A stretch of DNA of 64,000 bases from Rotaria socialis. Lineage: Eukaryota > Rotifera > Eurotatoria > Philodinida > Philodinidae. Position 1 is the stretch's first letter, and each line of letters starts with the position of its first letter. Positions 1-10,611 of this stretch are shown piece after piece. The stretch spans positions 1 to 64,000 of the forward strand of contig CAJNYU010004523.1 of assembly GCA_905331475.1 (NCBI GenBank). The letters are read 5' to 3'. The translations under genes were made by a program, and so were the position numbers. The notes under the pieces are model-generated. The model was not told the origin of the DNA, did no database searches, and saw only the letters and a program-made list of their open reading frames with translations.

Positions 1-189
1 AGAGGAATCATTTCTCTACAAGATACATGTTGGAACAGTGCAATATCTTTAAAAATGATGAAACCACACGTATTTCTTTTTCCGGGTCCGAATTGAAAAG
101 TTATTGGACCCGACGGGGTCTATTTACGACTTACCTACGATGATAATAATGAGCATTATGTGATTTTAAAGTCATAAAAGTGTACTCAC

Positions 190-690
190 TGTCGTAGGAT
201 GTGGTAAAAATCAGATATTTCAATTGATCGACTATTCAATAATAATCTTCCTGCATTATAAATCATTTGAATAAATTGTTGAAAGTCAACACCAGATGCA
301 ATCTCAAATGGTCGACTATCCAATGAAATAAAATCAAGATAAGCACTAGTTATTTGTTTTTTAAGTTTTCCTGGTAAGACCGATTTACTATTTCGATAAT
401 ACGCTGTGATAGTTGATTGTGTTGTATTTGATGATGATGCACCTTTTTCACAAGATGCTAAATGTTTTTTTTAAACCACCAGTACCAGGTGTAGATTTAT
501 AAGTGATAATTGAACGACATTTATCACATAGAACAAAAATTTGAACAACACCGTTGACAAGAATTTCGTTAAAGGCAGGGAACAAGGATGAACCACGATC
601 GGTTTGATCAAATTTTTTCAATTTGATCGGCTTGTCATTGTTTTTCAGAAGAAATTCGAGTTGATCACGTTGAAGTGGTTTAGAAACCAT
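190..690 (-). pseudogene. hAT-type transposase fragment with BED-like zinc finger, frameshifted
   Basis: This is the N-terminal part of a transposase. The reading frame from the ATG at 688-690 carries a Cys-x2-Cys pair (CDKC) followed by a GGLKK segment. Directly after it the frame breaks in a run of eight T at 465-472. One base removed there restores a His-x4-Cys, which completes a BED-type finger, and then about 70 residues that resemble the region after the finger in hAT transposases (LDSRPFE, then FQQFIQMIYNAG). The readable part ends at a good splice donor (GTGAGT, 184-189). No matching downstream exon with an open frame is seen in 1-180, and the DDE catalytic core lies outside the window or is lost. 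I read this as a dead copy. The BED/hAT assignment rests on the Cys/His spacing and the sequence after it, and no search was done. Confidence 0.6.
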
Positions 691-760
691 GATATGCAAG
701 ATTAAAAGAAATTTGTTACACACTTGATGAAAGGGAGTTCATAGAAATGGTTCTTATCCA

Positions 761-792
761 GTTGGATCATGAACCATGGTTCATGATCCAAC
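761..792. repeat. 32-bp perfect palindrome
   Basis: Every base from 761 to 792 pairs with its mirror position, with no spacer, and the centre lies at 776/777 in CCATGG. It overlaps the next palindrome by two bases. It sits about 70 bp upstream of the transposase start codon at 690, so it may belong to the element's end. Confidence 0.95.
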
Positions 793-828
793 AAGTAACA
801 TCTATAATGCATTATAGATGTTACTTGT
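791..828. repeat. 38-bp perfect palindrome
   Basis: All 19 base pairs match, with the centre at 809/810 in ATGCAT. It follows the 32-bp palindrome directly, so the two could form two adjacent cruciform arms. The arms share no obvious sequence with each other. Confidence 0.95.
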
Positions 829-3689
829 CTTTTGCAAACTAATATTATGCTAGAAAAACACCTCAATCGTAATAATCATTAACAGATGTTGCTACCTATC
901 AAGATTATTTATGCTAACGATTAAAAGTTTTTCAAAATTCATATTATTCTTTCAGTTATGAGCTTGACTGTGACCGTGACCGTGACCGACTTAATAATAT
1001 ATTCGTGGCTGTGACCGTGATCGTGACTAGGTAGCTCGTGACCATGTCGTGACCGTGACTAAAAACCATGGTCACGCAGGTCACTAAATAAGTTTCTATC
1101 TGAGGATGATCCGTTCACAAACGATATAACTTGTTGCTAATTCGTTCATATGTAGTAATTTGGTCAATGGTGATTCTAAATAAATGAATGTAGACCTGCA
1201 ACAAATTCTTTTGTCATAATTGTAGTGGTTCTTACCTAAGATGTTCCGAAAATTTAATCGTTTAAAATTGATATGGATATTTTTCTTTAAATTCTTATAA
1301 GAAAAAAGATGTACGCAATGTTTTCATTCGAAATTTACAAACCATTGCAAAGATGTATCACATAGAAAATTGATAAAATGTGAGACTTTTTCATCAGCAT
1401 GAGTTAACCGAGTTCTCATGATTTCCTCTAATGCCATTAGTCAAGTAAACATATTTCCCTCGTTGGTTCCATTTGTTCTTTTAGTTCAATATTGATCTTT
1501 TTAATTAATCAGGATGATGTCTTTAAAAGAGATATCAATTGCTTTTAAGGCTCACGATGCAATACGTATTTGTTTTTGTTCCGAAAGAAATTTCTGTTGA
1601 ACAAGTGTTAGTTTTCGTTATGCCTGCATTTTTTCGACAATAATCATGTTCATCTAAATAACTTGTTCTTACATACTTTTCAAATGCAATTCTTTAGTAG
1701 ATATCGTTTATCCGTATTCTTCTTGTTATCAAATCTTTGTTTGAACTAATATGTTGCTGGTCAGTTTTGATGTTTATCATTTTACTTTTATAAAATCGGC
1801 ACAAATAAAAAGCGAATAGTAATTAATCTGTTTCTACACTTAAACACAGTACCTCTGTGTACTAACGCTAGAAACTTGAGTGTCAAAGAGAAGACTGAGA
1901 AAAGCATCGCAAGTACTTTTATTTATTTCGTAGCAGGAGAATTCTTTCAAGTTTCATCGTTTAACAAAACCATTTAATATTTAAGGTAATGATCAAGAAT
2001 GAAAAAATCTGAATATTTTAGTGTGTCTTATTGTATCTAACAAAACAAATGATGATCTTAGAATAGACTGAATAGTTGAGATCATATTTACTTTGAGTTC
2101 TATGGGTTTTTTAGTATTCTATTATTATAAATTTCCTATTGTGTAATGACAATGATTTTTCAGTGAAATTCAGTGATGCAATCAAACTAAACAATAATTA
2201 CTACACCATAGGACGATTTAGCAATAGAAAATTTCTATTATATTTTAGATTAAATGGAAAATCTAGAAAAAAATTCTATGGAAATAAAGACTTGTCATAT
2301 TATATTCATCTCTTCTTTAGGCGTGTTTTTCATAATCTTATTTTATCTAATCGGATATTTGCATATTTATCCTGTTATCACTCGATAATCTAAAATATCA
2401 CTGAAAGAAGTGTTATTTAGATCATAAGGTCAGTTTATTTTTTTTTCAGGAGAATAAATACTCTATTGTGGTAGTCGTTAAGTCTGACTGAAGGATGTGA
2501 GTAAACTGGCAGATCCAAGATCACGACCTTGAACACCATAATTCATCATACCAACTTGAGGAAGAAACATCGAAAAGAAACGATGGCAAGTTTTTAGCAA
2601 TTATATACTGCATAAGACGTTGTCTCTAGTATCCGAAACGATCGATCTGAAAAGTCTAGTGTGATTTAATTAACCTTTGACTTAATATGTTATGATTGGA
2701 TTGGAGTCGAAAACAACTATTTACATCACCATCTGTAACACTTATAATCGAGTTCATGATGTATCATTATTAACTCTCATTTATTCATTGTAATAATTGT
2801 GTCTTTAGACTGATGTAACATTGACTTGCCATCATATACTGCGTCACATTTTGCTCTTTATTCGTCTATAACTAAATATTGTTTACTAGAGAATTGCTTA
2901 CTCTTATGCTACCGACACATCTATCTTGTTTTATGATTTTTCTGCTTACTGTTTATCCTGTCTTCTATTTTTTATCATTTCTTGTTTCATCTATCTCTCT
3001 CTTGCTCTTGTGCTTTTTCCTTGTCCCTCTTTGGCTATCTTCTTTTTTCGCGTATAGAAACGTGTAGTTTTTATTAAAATGATTTCATTTATCAAATAAA
3101 GCAATAGAATAGAACTTGTTTTCATCCACGCTAGTATTTCTCTTATCAAAAATGATTACACTAGTGGAATCAACTTGGTCAACTGATAAGCTTCTATTTC
3201 GATAATGATCAAGCAATGTATATCAATAGACTGATGGCTATTTGCATCTAAAACTGAACATATCGTGTAGTGAGTGGTAATTCAAATGTGGATTATCTCG
3301 TTAGTTACGATGAAGAATACTGATATTCAATTATGCCAATTTATTTAAACACAAAAACTTGAAGTAATATGCATGAGATTTTTACCAATTCAATTTTCAT
3401 TGAACAAGCATAATTAGAATGCCTGAAATATCTACAAAAAATTCACTTTTGATATAAAAATGGTATTCCCAATGAATAGTAGTGAAGTTTCTTCGTACAG
3501 ATTCTAGGCAAATCATGATTGTTTTACAAAATAGCAGTTTATTTATTGAAGTTTTAACACTAATATAATCTAATCAAAGAATTGTAGCTTCATGACTTAT
3601 GAATGATATCTTTTCATCACATACATGTGCAACAAGATTTCTGAGTATAAGAAACGGTCAAAGTTATAAAGCCGATGATAAAAATTCAA
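829..3689. other. Gene-free stretch
   Basis: AT-rich sequence with no reading frame that resembles a protein and no splice-consistent exon series. It contains the GTGACC minisatellite at 965-1085. The short open frames at 2139-2393 and 2879-3067 have the low-complexity, Ile/Phe/Leu-rich composition of chance frames. Confidence 0.6.
965..1085. repeat. Degenerate GTGACC hexamer minisatellite
   Basis: GTGACC/GTGACT units recur about a dozen times in 120 bp, three of them in direct tandem at 969-987 and the others spread out with variants such as GTGATC. One copy near 1068-1076 lies in the opposite orientation (GGTCAC). The tract is clearly richer in GC than its surroundings. Confidence 0.8.
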
Positions 3690-6600
3690 TCAGACAGTTG
3701 TATTTTTTACATCAACAGCTTTTTGAACTTCTGATTTTTTTGATCGAGATTTTTCCTTACGAGTCATCCACATGAGCATGAAATGCATAAGAGCACTGAT
3801 AAGAAAACTGATACCACTAATAATGAATGGTATGTTGAAACTTGATGTGAAATCTCGAATAGCACCCATGACCTAAGCAAATGAAGCAGTGGAGAAATTT
3901 TAATGGAGATGAAATAGAAATCAATTCTTACTGGTGGAGCAATCAATGAAGAAATACCTCTAAACAAAAATACCAGGCCCAAAGCACTGCTGAATTTTTC
4001 AAGACCAACGAGTTCACAGATTATAACTGGCGATAGAGATATGTGAAACGCTACAAGTGAAAAAATTTTCATTATTGTAAATGATTAAATGCTTTACATA
4101 TTAATAATTAAAAATACTATTATTTTCAATTCTCTTCTCTTCAGATCATGTCATTTTCTGAAATGTTTCATTAAGTGAGTATAGTCTCCAAGCAATGTTC
4201 AGATAAAATAAGTAGTAGCAAATAACATTTTTTTCAAATGATTCAATCATCTCGAAGTATCATCAGTCAATGCCATCTGATAAAAGGCAATATAGAATAT
4301 AGACATACGTATATCCTATTTCACAAAAATCGAATCATAATTAGTGATAAACCAGTTTATTGTACAAAGCTGCTTTACAAACTCTGTTTTTATGTATCCC
4401 TGCATGTTGCTTTTCATGCTGTCAATATGTGTTGCCGCTCATTTGACAAGAGAATCTTCGACATTTTTTTCAACGATAGATCAAGTTTTATTATTAACTA
4501 ATTTTTATTTAGTGACGGTAGAGCCTAGAAGAGAACTCATAGTCAATTACTCATCGTCTACCTAAATATTAATAGCGAAACTCTCAGCTGGTATAATTAT
4601 TGTCTTTCAGAAGTAATCAAGTCATGTCTACAGAAATAAAATTAGATAAAATTTTCACAAAGTTTCATTTTGACAGGTGTTAGCCATTTTAGCATTATTC
4701 TTAGCGATAATAAATCGGATCACGATAGAGATATATCAATAGGACAGAGACTCCGAAGTATGAATGAAAGCTCGTATCAAAGTCATAAAAACACTATGTC
4801 AAGTCGTCTTTTATGCAATAAACTGGAGTGAACAGTGGTAAATGCCGCGACAGACAAACTTTCAAAAACTGTTAAAAATAAAAGACTCGAAAGAAAAACA
4901 GTGGTTAGTTTTAAACATGATGTCAGTAACAGAATTGCTGCTTTTGCTCTAATCCATCGCTCTCGAATCATATGACTTGATTCTCTACAGAACTGTACTT
5001 ACTAAAATTAAATTGATAAATTTTCAAAGAAGTCGATGTGATCGAAGGTTCGAAAAATGGATACGCTTATGCCATGAACTGTGAATGATAGCGTAATTTT
5101 GCTTAAAATTACACCCATATTTTTCTTTTACAATTTTACTTCGATATTTTTCTCTACGAAATTCTTTCAAATTTTTTTGTCGGCGATTTATACCAAGACA
5201 GAGTCTAACGAGTAGTGATACCACTTATCATATTCTAAGATAAACTAAGTGTTCACTTCTCTCACTAAAGAGCTGAACACTTAGTAAGAATCGTTTTTCG
5301 TCGAAATAAACCCAGAAAATTTTAATAGTAAGATTTCCATAAACGATCATCGTTGACCTGCATCGTATTGTTCACTCAGAATATCATTGTTTCGTTCTAC
5401 GAGATCTATATATTTGATGTCGTAAAAGCACGCAATTATTCATGCTTAGGTATGGGAGCTTATTCAATGTTGGAAATCTCTCATCTTTATCATTACCAGT
5501 CTGAATGGCATGAATTATATACTGAAAAAGATGAATCTTGACATTGTTTGTCATTCTATTTAAATTCTATGTTCTAAATATAAGATTCTTGTAATTTTTT
5601 GGAAAAAAACTCCAATATGTTAGAAAAGAAAAACAAGATAAACCATAATGTGAATGCTACGCTATCATGCCGTGTATTTATCTTTAGAATAAAATGAAAA
5701 TCTTTTGTTATATTGTCTTGCATGTAACGGCAAGATAATAAAGAGAAGAATATCATACGAAATGAACGGAATTATTATTACTATTATTTTCTTTTCTACT
5801 AGAGAAATATCGGTCTATGTCGATTTCACGTGATAATGATTAATATCAGTCAGCATATTTTGAATCGAACTAGTAGTATGCAATAAGTTTTACAAAAAAA
5901 GGTTCCAATAATGAATATCTAGCATATACACGTTTTTCTTAACATGCATGATAACCAACTCAAATCGAGCTATCTTACTAAATTGCTAATGGAAGCTATG
6001 AGAAAGTTGATCTTTTTTCAGGATTAGTAATTTGATGTTCTGTTTATTGGAGTCAATTCTAGATGAATACTTGTTATTAATTAATCATAAAGCAAAATGA
6101 TGTACTGATAAAAAACGCATACACTGTGAGAACTTACCAATGGCACCGCCCCAAACGATACAATAAGCAATCAGAAGTTCATATGTACTGCAAAGTGGAA
6201 CCAACAATGTCGCCACACCAGCAATGGTTAAACCAATATTATTGACAAGTAAAGGAGACATGTACGGAATTTTCGTTATCCAACCAGAAGTAAAACGAGA
6301 GATTGTGTTACTAAAACCTAACGAATAATGAATATTCATGTTGATAAAAGTATTTAATTAACAGTGAGCTATAGAGAAAATACGATGAATATACGAACCG
6401 ATGATCGAAAGTAGATACACGGCGTTTTTCTCAGTAACATTGCGCTCATAAATAGCTGTTTTAACGATGAATAAATAAGGAATATAAAAACCAATCATCG
6501 AACAGATATTAGCCTATAGTATATAAAAGAAAAGAGCGATCATTCAGAATTACAGTTGTCTTCAATTGTCTTTTTTTCTTACTAAAGAGATAATACGCAT

Positions 6601-9570
6601 TTTATTATCATTCAAAACATGTATATTAGTCATGGATAGGAATGTATCCCAAAATGCTTTCATTCGGCTTGGTGTTTTCGCCTCTGGTACCTTTGTTGTC
6701 TCTTGTATGTAAGTAGAGGAATCCGGTTGTGCTTTGTATTCTGGCAGGTTATGTATATCACCCGGATAGAGTATATCCTCTTGATACATACTATCAAATT
6801 CAAAAGGTATACAAGAACGCATTTAAAATAACTGAAGGGTAGATATTAAATTAGCTTTTATAAAAAACAAAAATTTTAATGATAAAAAATGGCTTGAAAG
6901 TTTGACATGATATAAATGAAATACACAAAGTTACTCATAAAATTGAATTTAACCTAACGTAACTAAACAAGCCGTTGAGAAGAATCAAGAAAAACTTCAA
7001 TAGTTTTATCTTCGAACGCTTACAGAATAAAGTATACCCGCAAATAAAATAGACCCTTCATTTCATTCATCATGAGTTTCTTATGTTCATTGAAATGAGT
7101 TCTTAGATTATGTACGCCTGTTATCAAAGTAACAAACAACATTCAGTAGTTGTGGCAGTTCACCATGATCGTTATGATCAAAGTGATTGATATATGACAC
7201 GATGCTCTGTTAAGTTTTAGAATTTCTATTACAATAGAATTATGCAATAGGGATCATGTGCAGTGATAAGCATGGGCTGAATCCTATTTACTATCGAGTG
7301 AAAATCAAAACTGAACAAAATCTTGCAGGAAAAAATTATTTCTTTAAGATTCTATGCATTTTAATTTCACTGTGAGGCATTTGAATTACTTCGATATTTT
7401 ACTCTTGTCAAAGTCAAAGTACGGGTAGAACAATTTAGTTTCTTTCTCCTTCTAAAGTTAGGTATAAGCCTAAAACATGTATTTCTTGTTAAATGTGTTC
7501 GTAACTTAATTCTAACAGTCTGTTAGACTGTTTGCCCGAAATTTAAAAAAGCAACGATATTCTATGATAATCAAACTGTTGGTATCTGTAGAAAGAAGCA
7601 AAATACTTACGGACGAATAGCATCGTCAGCTTTTATGCTTCGTCGTGATTTGATTGAAGCAGTTGAATTTGTTCGCGATCGTTTTTCCGTCGAAGATAAA
7701 CATAAATCTAAATGGCCATGTGAATGATTTGTAGATGGCGACTTAGCATTCACATCGGTTTCCTGCTTTTCACTAAGCAAAGGAGATGTTACCTACAAAT
7801 GAGAAGTTAATGATGTAAGATTCATTTAGAATAGTATGATTGATTATATCGATTATCATTGGGATACTGAAGAATTAAAAAATCGATATTTCAACGTGGG
7901 AAGTCAATTTTAGATCAATATTTGACACGTCTGGTTAAGTTTGGAAAGAAATTAAAAAGTATAAAAGGATATATTGATTTTAACAAAATTGCACTTCGAA
8001 TACTGATTTTTCAAAATGAAAAGTCATGATCTTCCTATCGGATCATTTTGATTGAGACTTAATTACACGAAAACTAGTCCTCATAAGAGTTTTTCATCGT
8101 CAATGTTTCAAAAAATAGAATTTATCAGCATAAACAGAAACTTTACAATTTGAAGAAGAGCACGGATGTAAGATTTTTCAGGTAGCTATGTGAAACAGAA
8201 TATAACTTTTTTTGAAAATTTCACATCTGAAACAATTAAATTTTAAAGGATCAAGGAATCAATGTCCGACTTTCCAATCAAAAACATGAATAAAAATTCA
8301 ATGTTCTTTACAATCTTTTCATACATAAATCTAAAAGTAAAACACTCTTATGTTTTCTAAGCAAAAGAGGCTTGTGGATAGACTTTCTCCTAGGCCAGAT
8401 AAATTGACCTAGAATTCTTCATCCAAACTATAATTCATTATTGAAAATAAAATCAATCTAAATGCTACAAAATATCTAATTTGTAGACTTTGTTGGAAGT
8501 ATAATTTGAAATCGTGTAGAAAATGAAAATAAATGTCATTCGATTCAAAAATTGAATGAATTTGAAACAAAGCGAATAAAACTCACTGTTGGATTAGCTA
8601 CATTAGCAACGTCACTAGAAAAAAAAATAATAATGAAAATAAGGTATGAACTCTGTGACAAGTGAATACACAAGAACTTACGACAACTCGATAGGCTGTA
8701 AAATACGTCGCTTACGAACCGCTTTAAGTGGCTGCATAAATATGCAACAAATTACACAATTCAAGAGAATAGCAGCTAGAATAAGAAGACCATGTTTCCA
8801 ACCGAACCGATCGAATAAAAAACGTGATAAAGGTCCGAATGTGATCGAACCAATCCCAGTACCAGCAGTTACAATGCCTATGAGTAAATATTAAAGAACA
8901 ATATAATCGATAGAATGTAGTCGAACTTTTTTACCAGTCGCGATAGCACGTTTTTCATCGAAATAATATCCAACCATGACAATACTTGGTAAATAAACGA
9001 GACCCATACCAATTCCACCAATGAAACCAAATAATAACCACATGAGTTGAATATTCGGTGCAAAAACAGATGCTGCAACAGACACAGCTGCAATTAGTCC
9101 ACCAATCATACCTATTGGTCGACAGCCCCATTTATTACATAGAGCAGAAGCAAGAGGTGCTAAAGTGATGACAACGTCAAACATAGTATAAGACAACTAG
9201 ATCAATTACCGCTTAGTAAATAGCAGCTACATGCAATCGAAATGACAAGAGACACGGCCCATTCTTGACATTTGTGATGCGATTTCAGATCATCGGAAAT
9301 TGCTCCAAACGCATACAGAAATCCATCAATAATCATGTTAATTAGCTGTATGATAAACAAAAATAATTGTACAAGAAAAGAAAAAAACAAATTGCTCGAT
9401 ACACTTACAAAACAGGCAATAAGGACAACCCAACCATAACCACCATCGGGTGGTATTTTGATATTATCATATTGTTCATCGTCTGGAGGTTGACTTACTT
9501 TAACTGTTGGCTGCTTTTCTTTCTCTTTAACTGATTTGATTTTCAATTTTGATTTCTTTTCAGTAGTCAT
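3690..9570 (-). CDS. SLC16 (monocarboxylate transporter-like) major facilitator protein
   Basis: A predicted 577-residue, 12-helix carrier of the plasma membrane. Family members move monocarboxylates, thyroid hormone or aromatic amino acids with protons or by diffusion; the substrate here is not predictable. The model has 11 exons: 9570-9409, 9345-9210, 9159-8935, 8877-8682, 8614-8587, 7792-7611, 6790-6583, 6513-6399, 6317-6138, 4050-3932, 3872-3690. Diagnostic features are the family signature PPDGGYGWVV before helix 1 (residues 40-49), SALCNKWGCRPIG in the loop between helices 2 and 3, and a long cytosolic loop after helix 6 that opens the C-terminal half with RPMYQEDILYPGD. The 28-bp fifth exon keeps the frame. 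Introns 5, 6 and 9 are about 0.8, 0.8 and 2.1 kb; the others are about 50-70 bp. An AG acceptor at 9591-9592 lies 20 nt before the ATG. The acceptor chosen for exon 7 (GATAG) is not pyrimidine-rich and is the weakest junction. Confidence 0.9.
5244..5285. repeat. Perfect 12-bp inverted repeat (hairpin) within SLC16 intron 9
   Basis: ACTAAGTGTTCA at 5244-5255 is matched exactly by its reverse complement at 5274-5285. The 18-bp loop can itself pair four bases (CTCT with AGAG). It lies deep inside the 2.1-kb intron, and no flanking duplication was seen. Confidence 0.7.
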
Positions 9571-10116
9571 TCAAGTGTGATGCTGTTTATCTAAATTAGA
9601 CAAGAAACGGTTGTCAATAATCAATTTGATAAAGAAATAATCAATTGCTAATAAAAATCAACAGTAAACTCAGCTCTGGTGCAATAGAGTCAGATAAATT
9701 CCTAAAACACTTTTAAAAAATTACTGGAATTTTTACAGTTTTTTTTATATATGTATAATAGTCAAGATTGTTTTTTATGGTTACTACGAAGAATAGAAGC
9801 AAGCGGACCTGAATAATATCTGAATAGTACATTTCGCTATACTTCGTGCATATGCCATGCAGTGAAATTTTTCCAAAAGTTTACTATATACTAGTGCAGA
9901 TAATTTATGTATAGATATATTAGCTTCATAAAGAAACATATTAGATTGCAAAACTTTTTCTTGAAAATAACTGTATTGCCAAGCAAAAAGCTTAACAAAT
10001 GTAGATAAACTGAGCACTTTTGCTTTGTTAGAAACAGTTTCACAGAATTTCCTATAAGTGAGCTGACAAGGAAAATGTTTATTGTGTGATTTCAATTATA
10101 TCAATTTCTTATCGGG
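9571..10116. other. Upstream region of the SLC16 gene
   Basis: No coding region is recognised. A splice-acceptor-like TCTAATTTAG (minus strand, AG at 9591-9592) lies 20 nt before the SLC16 start codon. The reading frame at 9784-10095 has no family resemblance and is taken as chance. Confidence 0.55.
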
Positions 10117-10129
10117 TATTCTTGAAGTT
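10117..10129. repeat. SINE target-site duplication, left copy
   Basis: TATTCTTGAAGTT, identical to 10599-10611 on the other side of the element. Confidence 0.8.
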
Positions 10130-10598
10130 GCCGCCATGGTTGAGTGGATATGTTATTCGACACATATTCACAAGGTACTGTGTTCAAACCACAGTATCAC
10201 CAACCGTGGAATAACCCTGAACAAGTTACTAAGGCTCCAAACAGACCAAAAAGATGACTTAGGTGTGAATTAACCAATCACGTTGCTTAATTCTGTTTTA
10301 TTCTTTTGGTCTGTTTGAGGCCTATAACGGCTAATTGTTCCGGATGACTCATCCGATAGCGTATCGATTATGTCATTAGTGTCAGTATGCAGAGTTAAAA
10401 CAATAACTTCAACATAGATGTCACGGCCACGTGATCCTATGATGACCGCCAACCCATAATCATTAATGGGGGAAGCGTTGGACGAATGAGGTGCAGATAC
10501 CGTCGTCTGTAAAAGAGGAAACACGATAGAACCTGGCTGCTTGTGGACCCTTTAGCGCCGGCCCCAACGGGCGATAAGCCTATGGGAGATATTATTAT
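10130..10598 (+). mobile_element. tRNA-derived SINE with (ATT)n tail, flanked by a 13-bp target-site duplication
   Basis: The head carries an RNA polymerase III box A (TGGTTGAGTGG, 10137-10147) and box B (TGTTCAAACC, 10181-10190), spaced as in a Leu- or Ser-type tRNA. The 3' half cannot close an acceptor stem, so it is not a tRNA gene. The body is richer in GC than the surroundings, contains a 14-bp inverted repeat (10238-10251 with 10304-10317), and ends in a GGCGATAAGCC hairpin and an ATT-repeat tail. TATTCTTGAAGTT occurs directly before (10117-10129) and directly after (10599-10611) the element. A 13-bp duplication with a simple-sequence tail indicates insertion by LINE-type target-primed reverse transcription. 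The open frame at 10270-10524 on the minus strand lies inside the element and is not a gene. Confidence 0.8.
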
Positions 10599-10611
10599 TA
10601 TTCTTGAAGTT
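10599..10611. repeat. SINE target-site duplication, right copy
   Basis: TATTCTTGAAGTT, identical to 10117-10129. Confidence 0.8.

Noticed and set aside
10130-10202. Possible functional tRNA gene (boxes A and B in correct order)
   Set aside because: No acceptor stem can be formed and the sequence continues as a SINE body with tail and target-site duplication.
10270-10524. 84-codon open frame on the minus strand
   Set aside because: It lies wholly within the SINE, antisense to it, and does not resemble a protein family.
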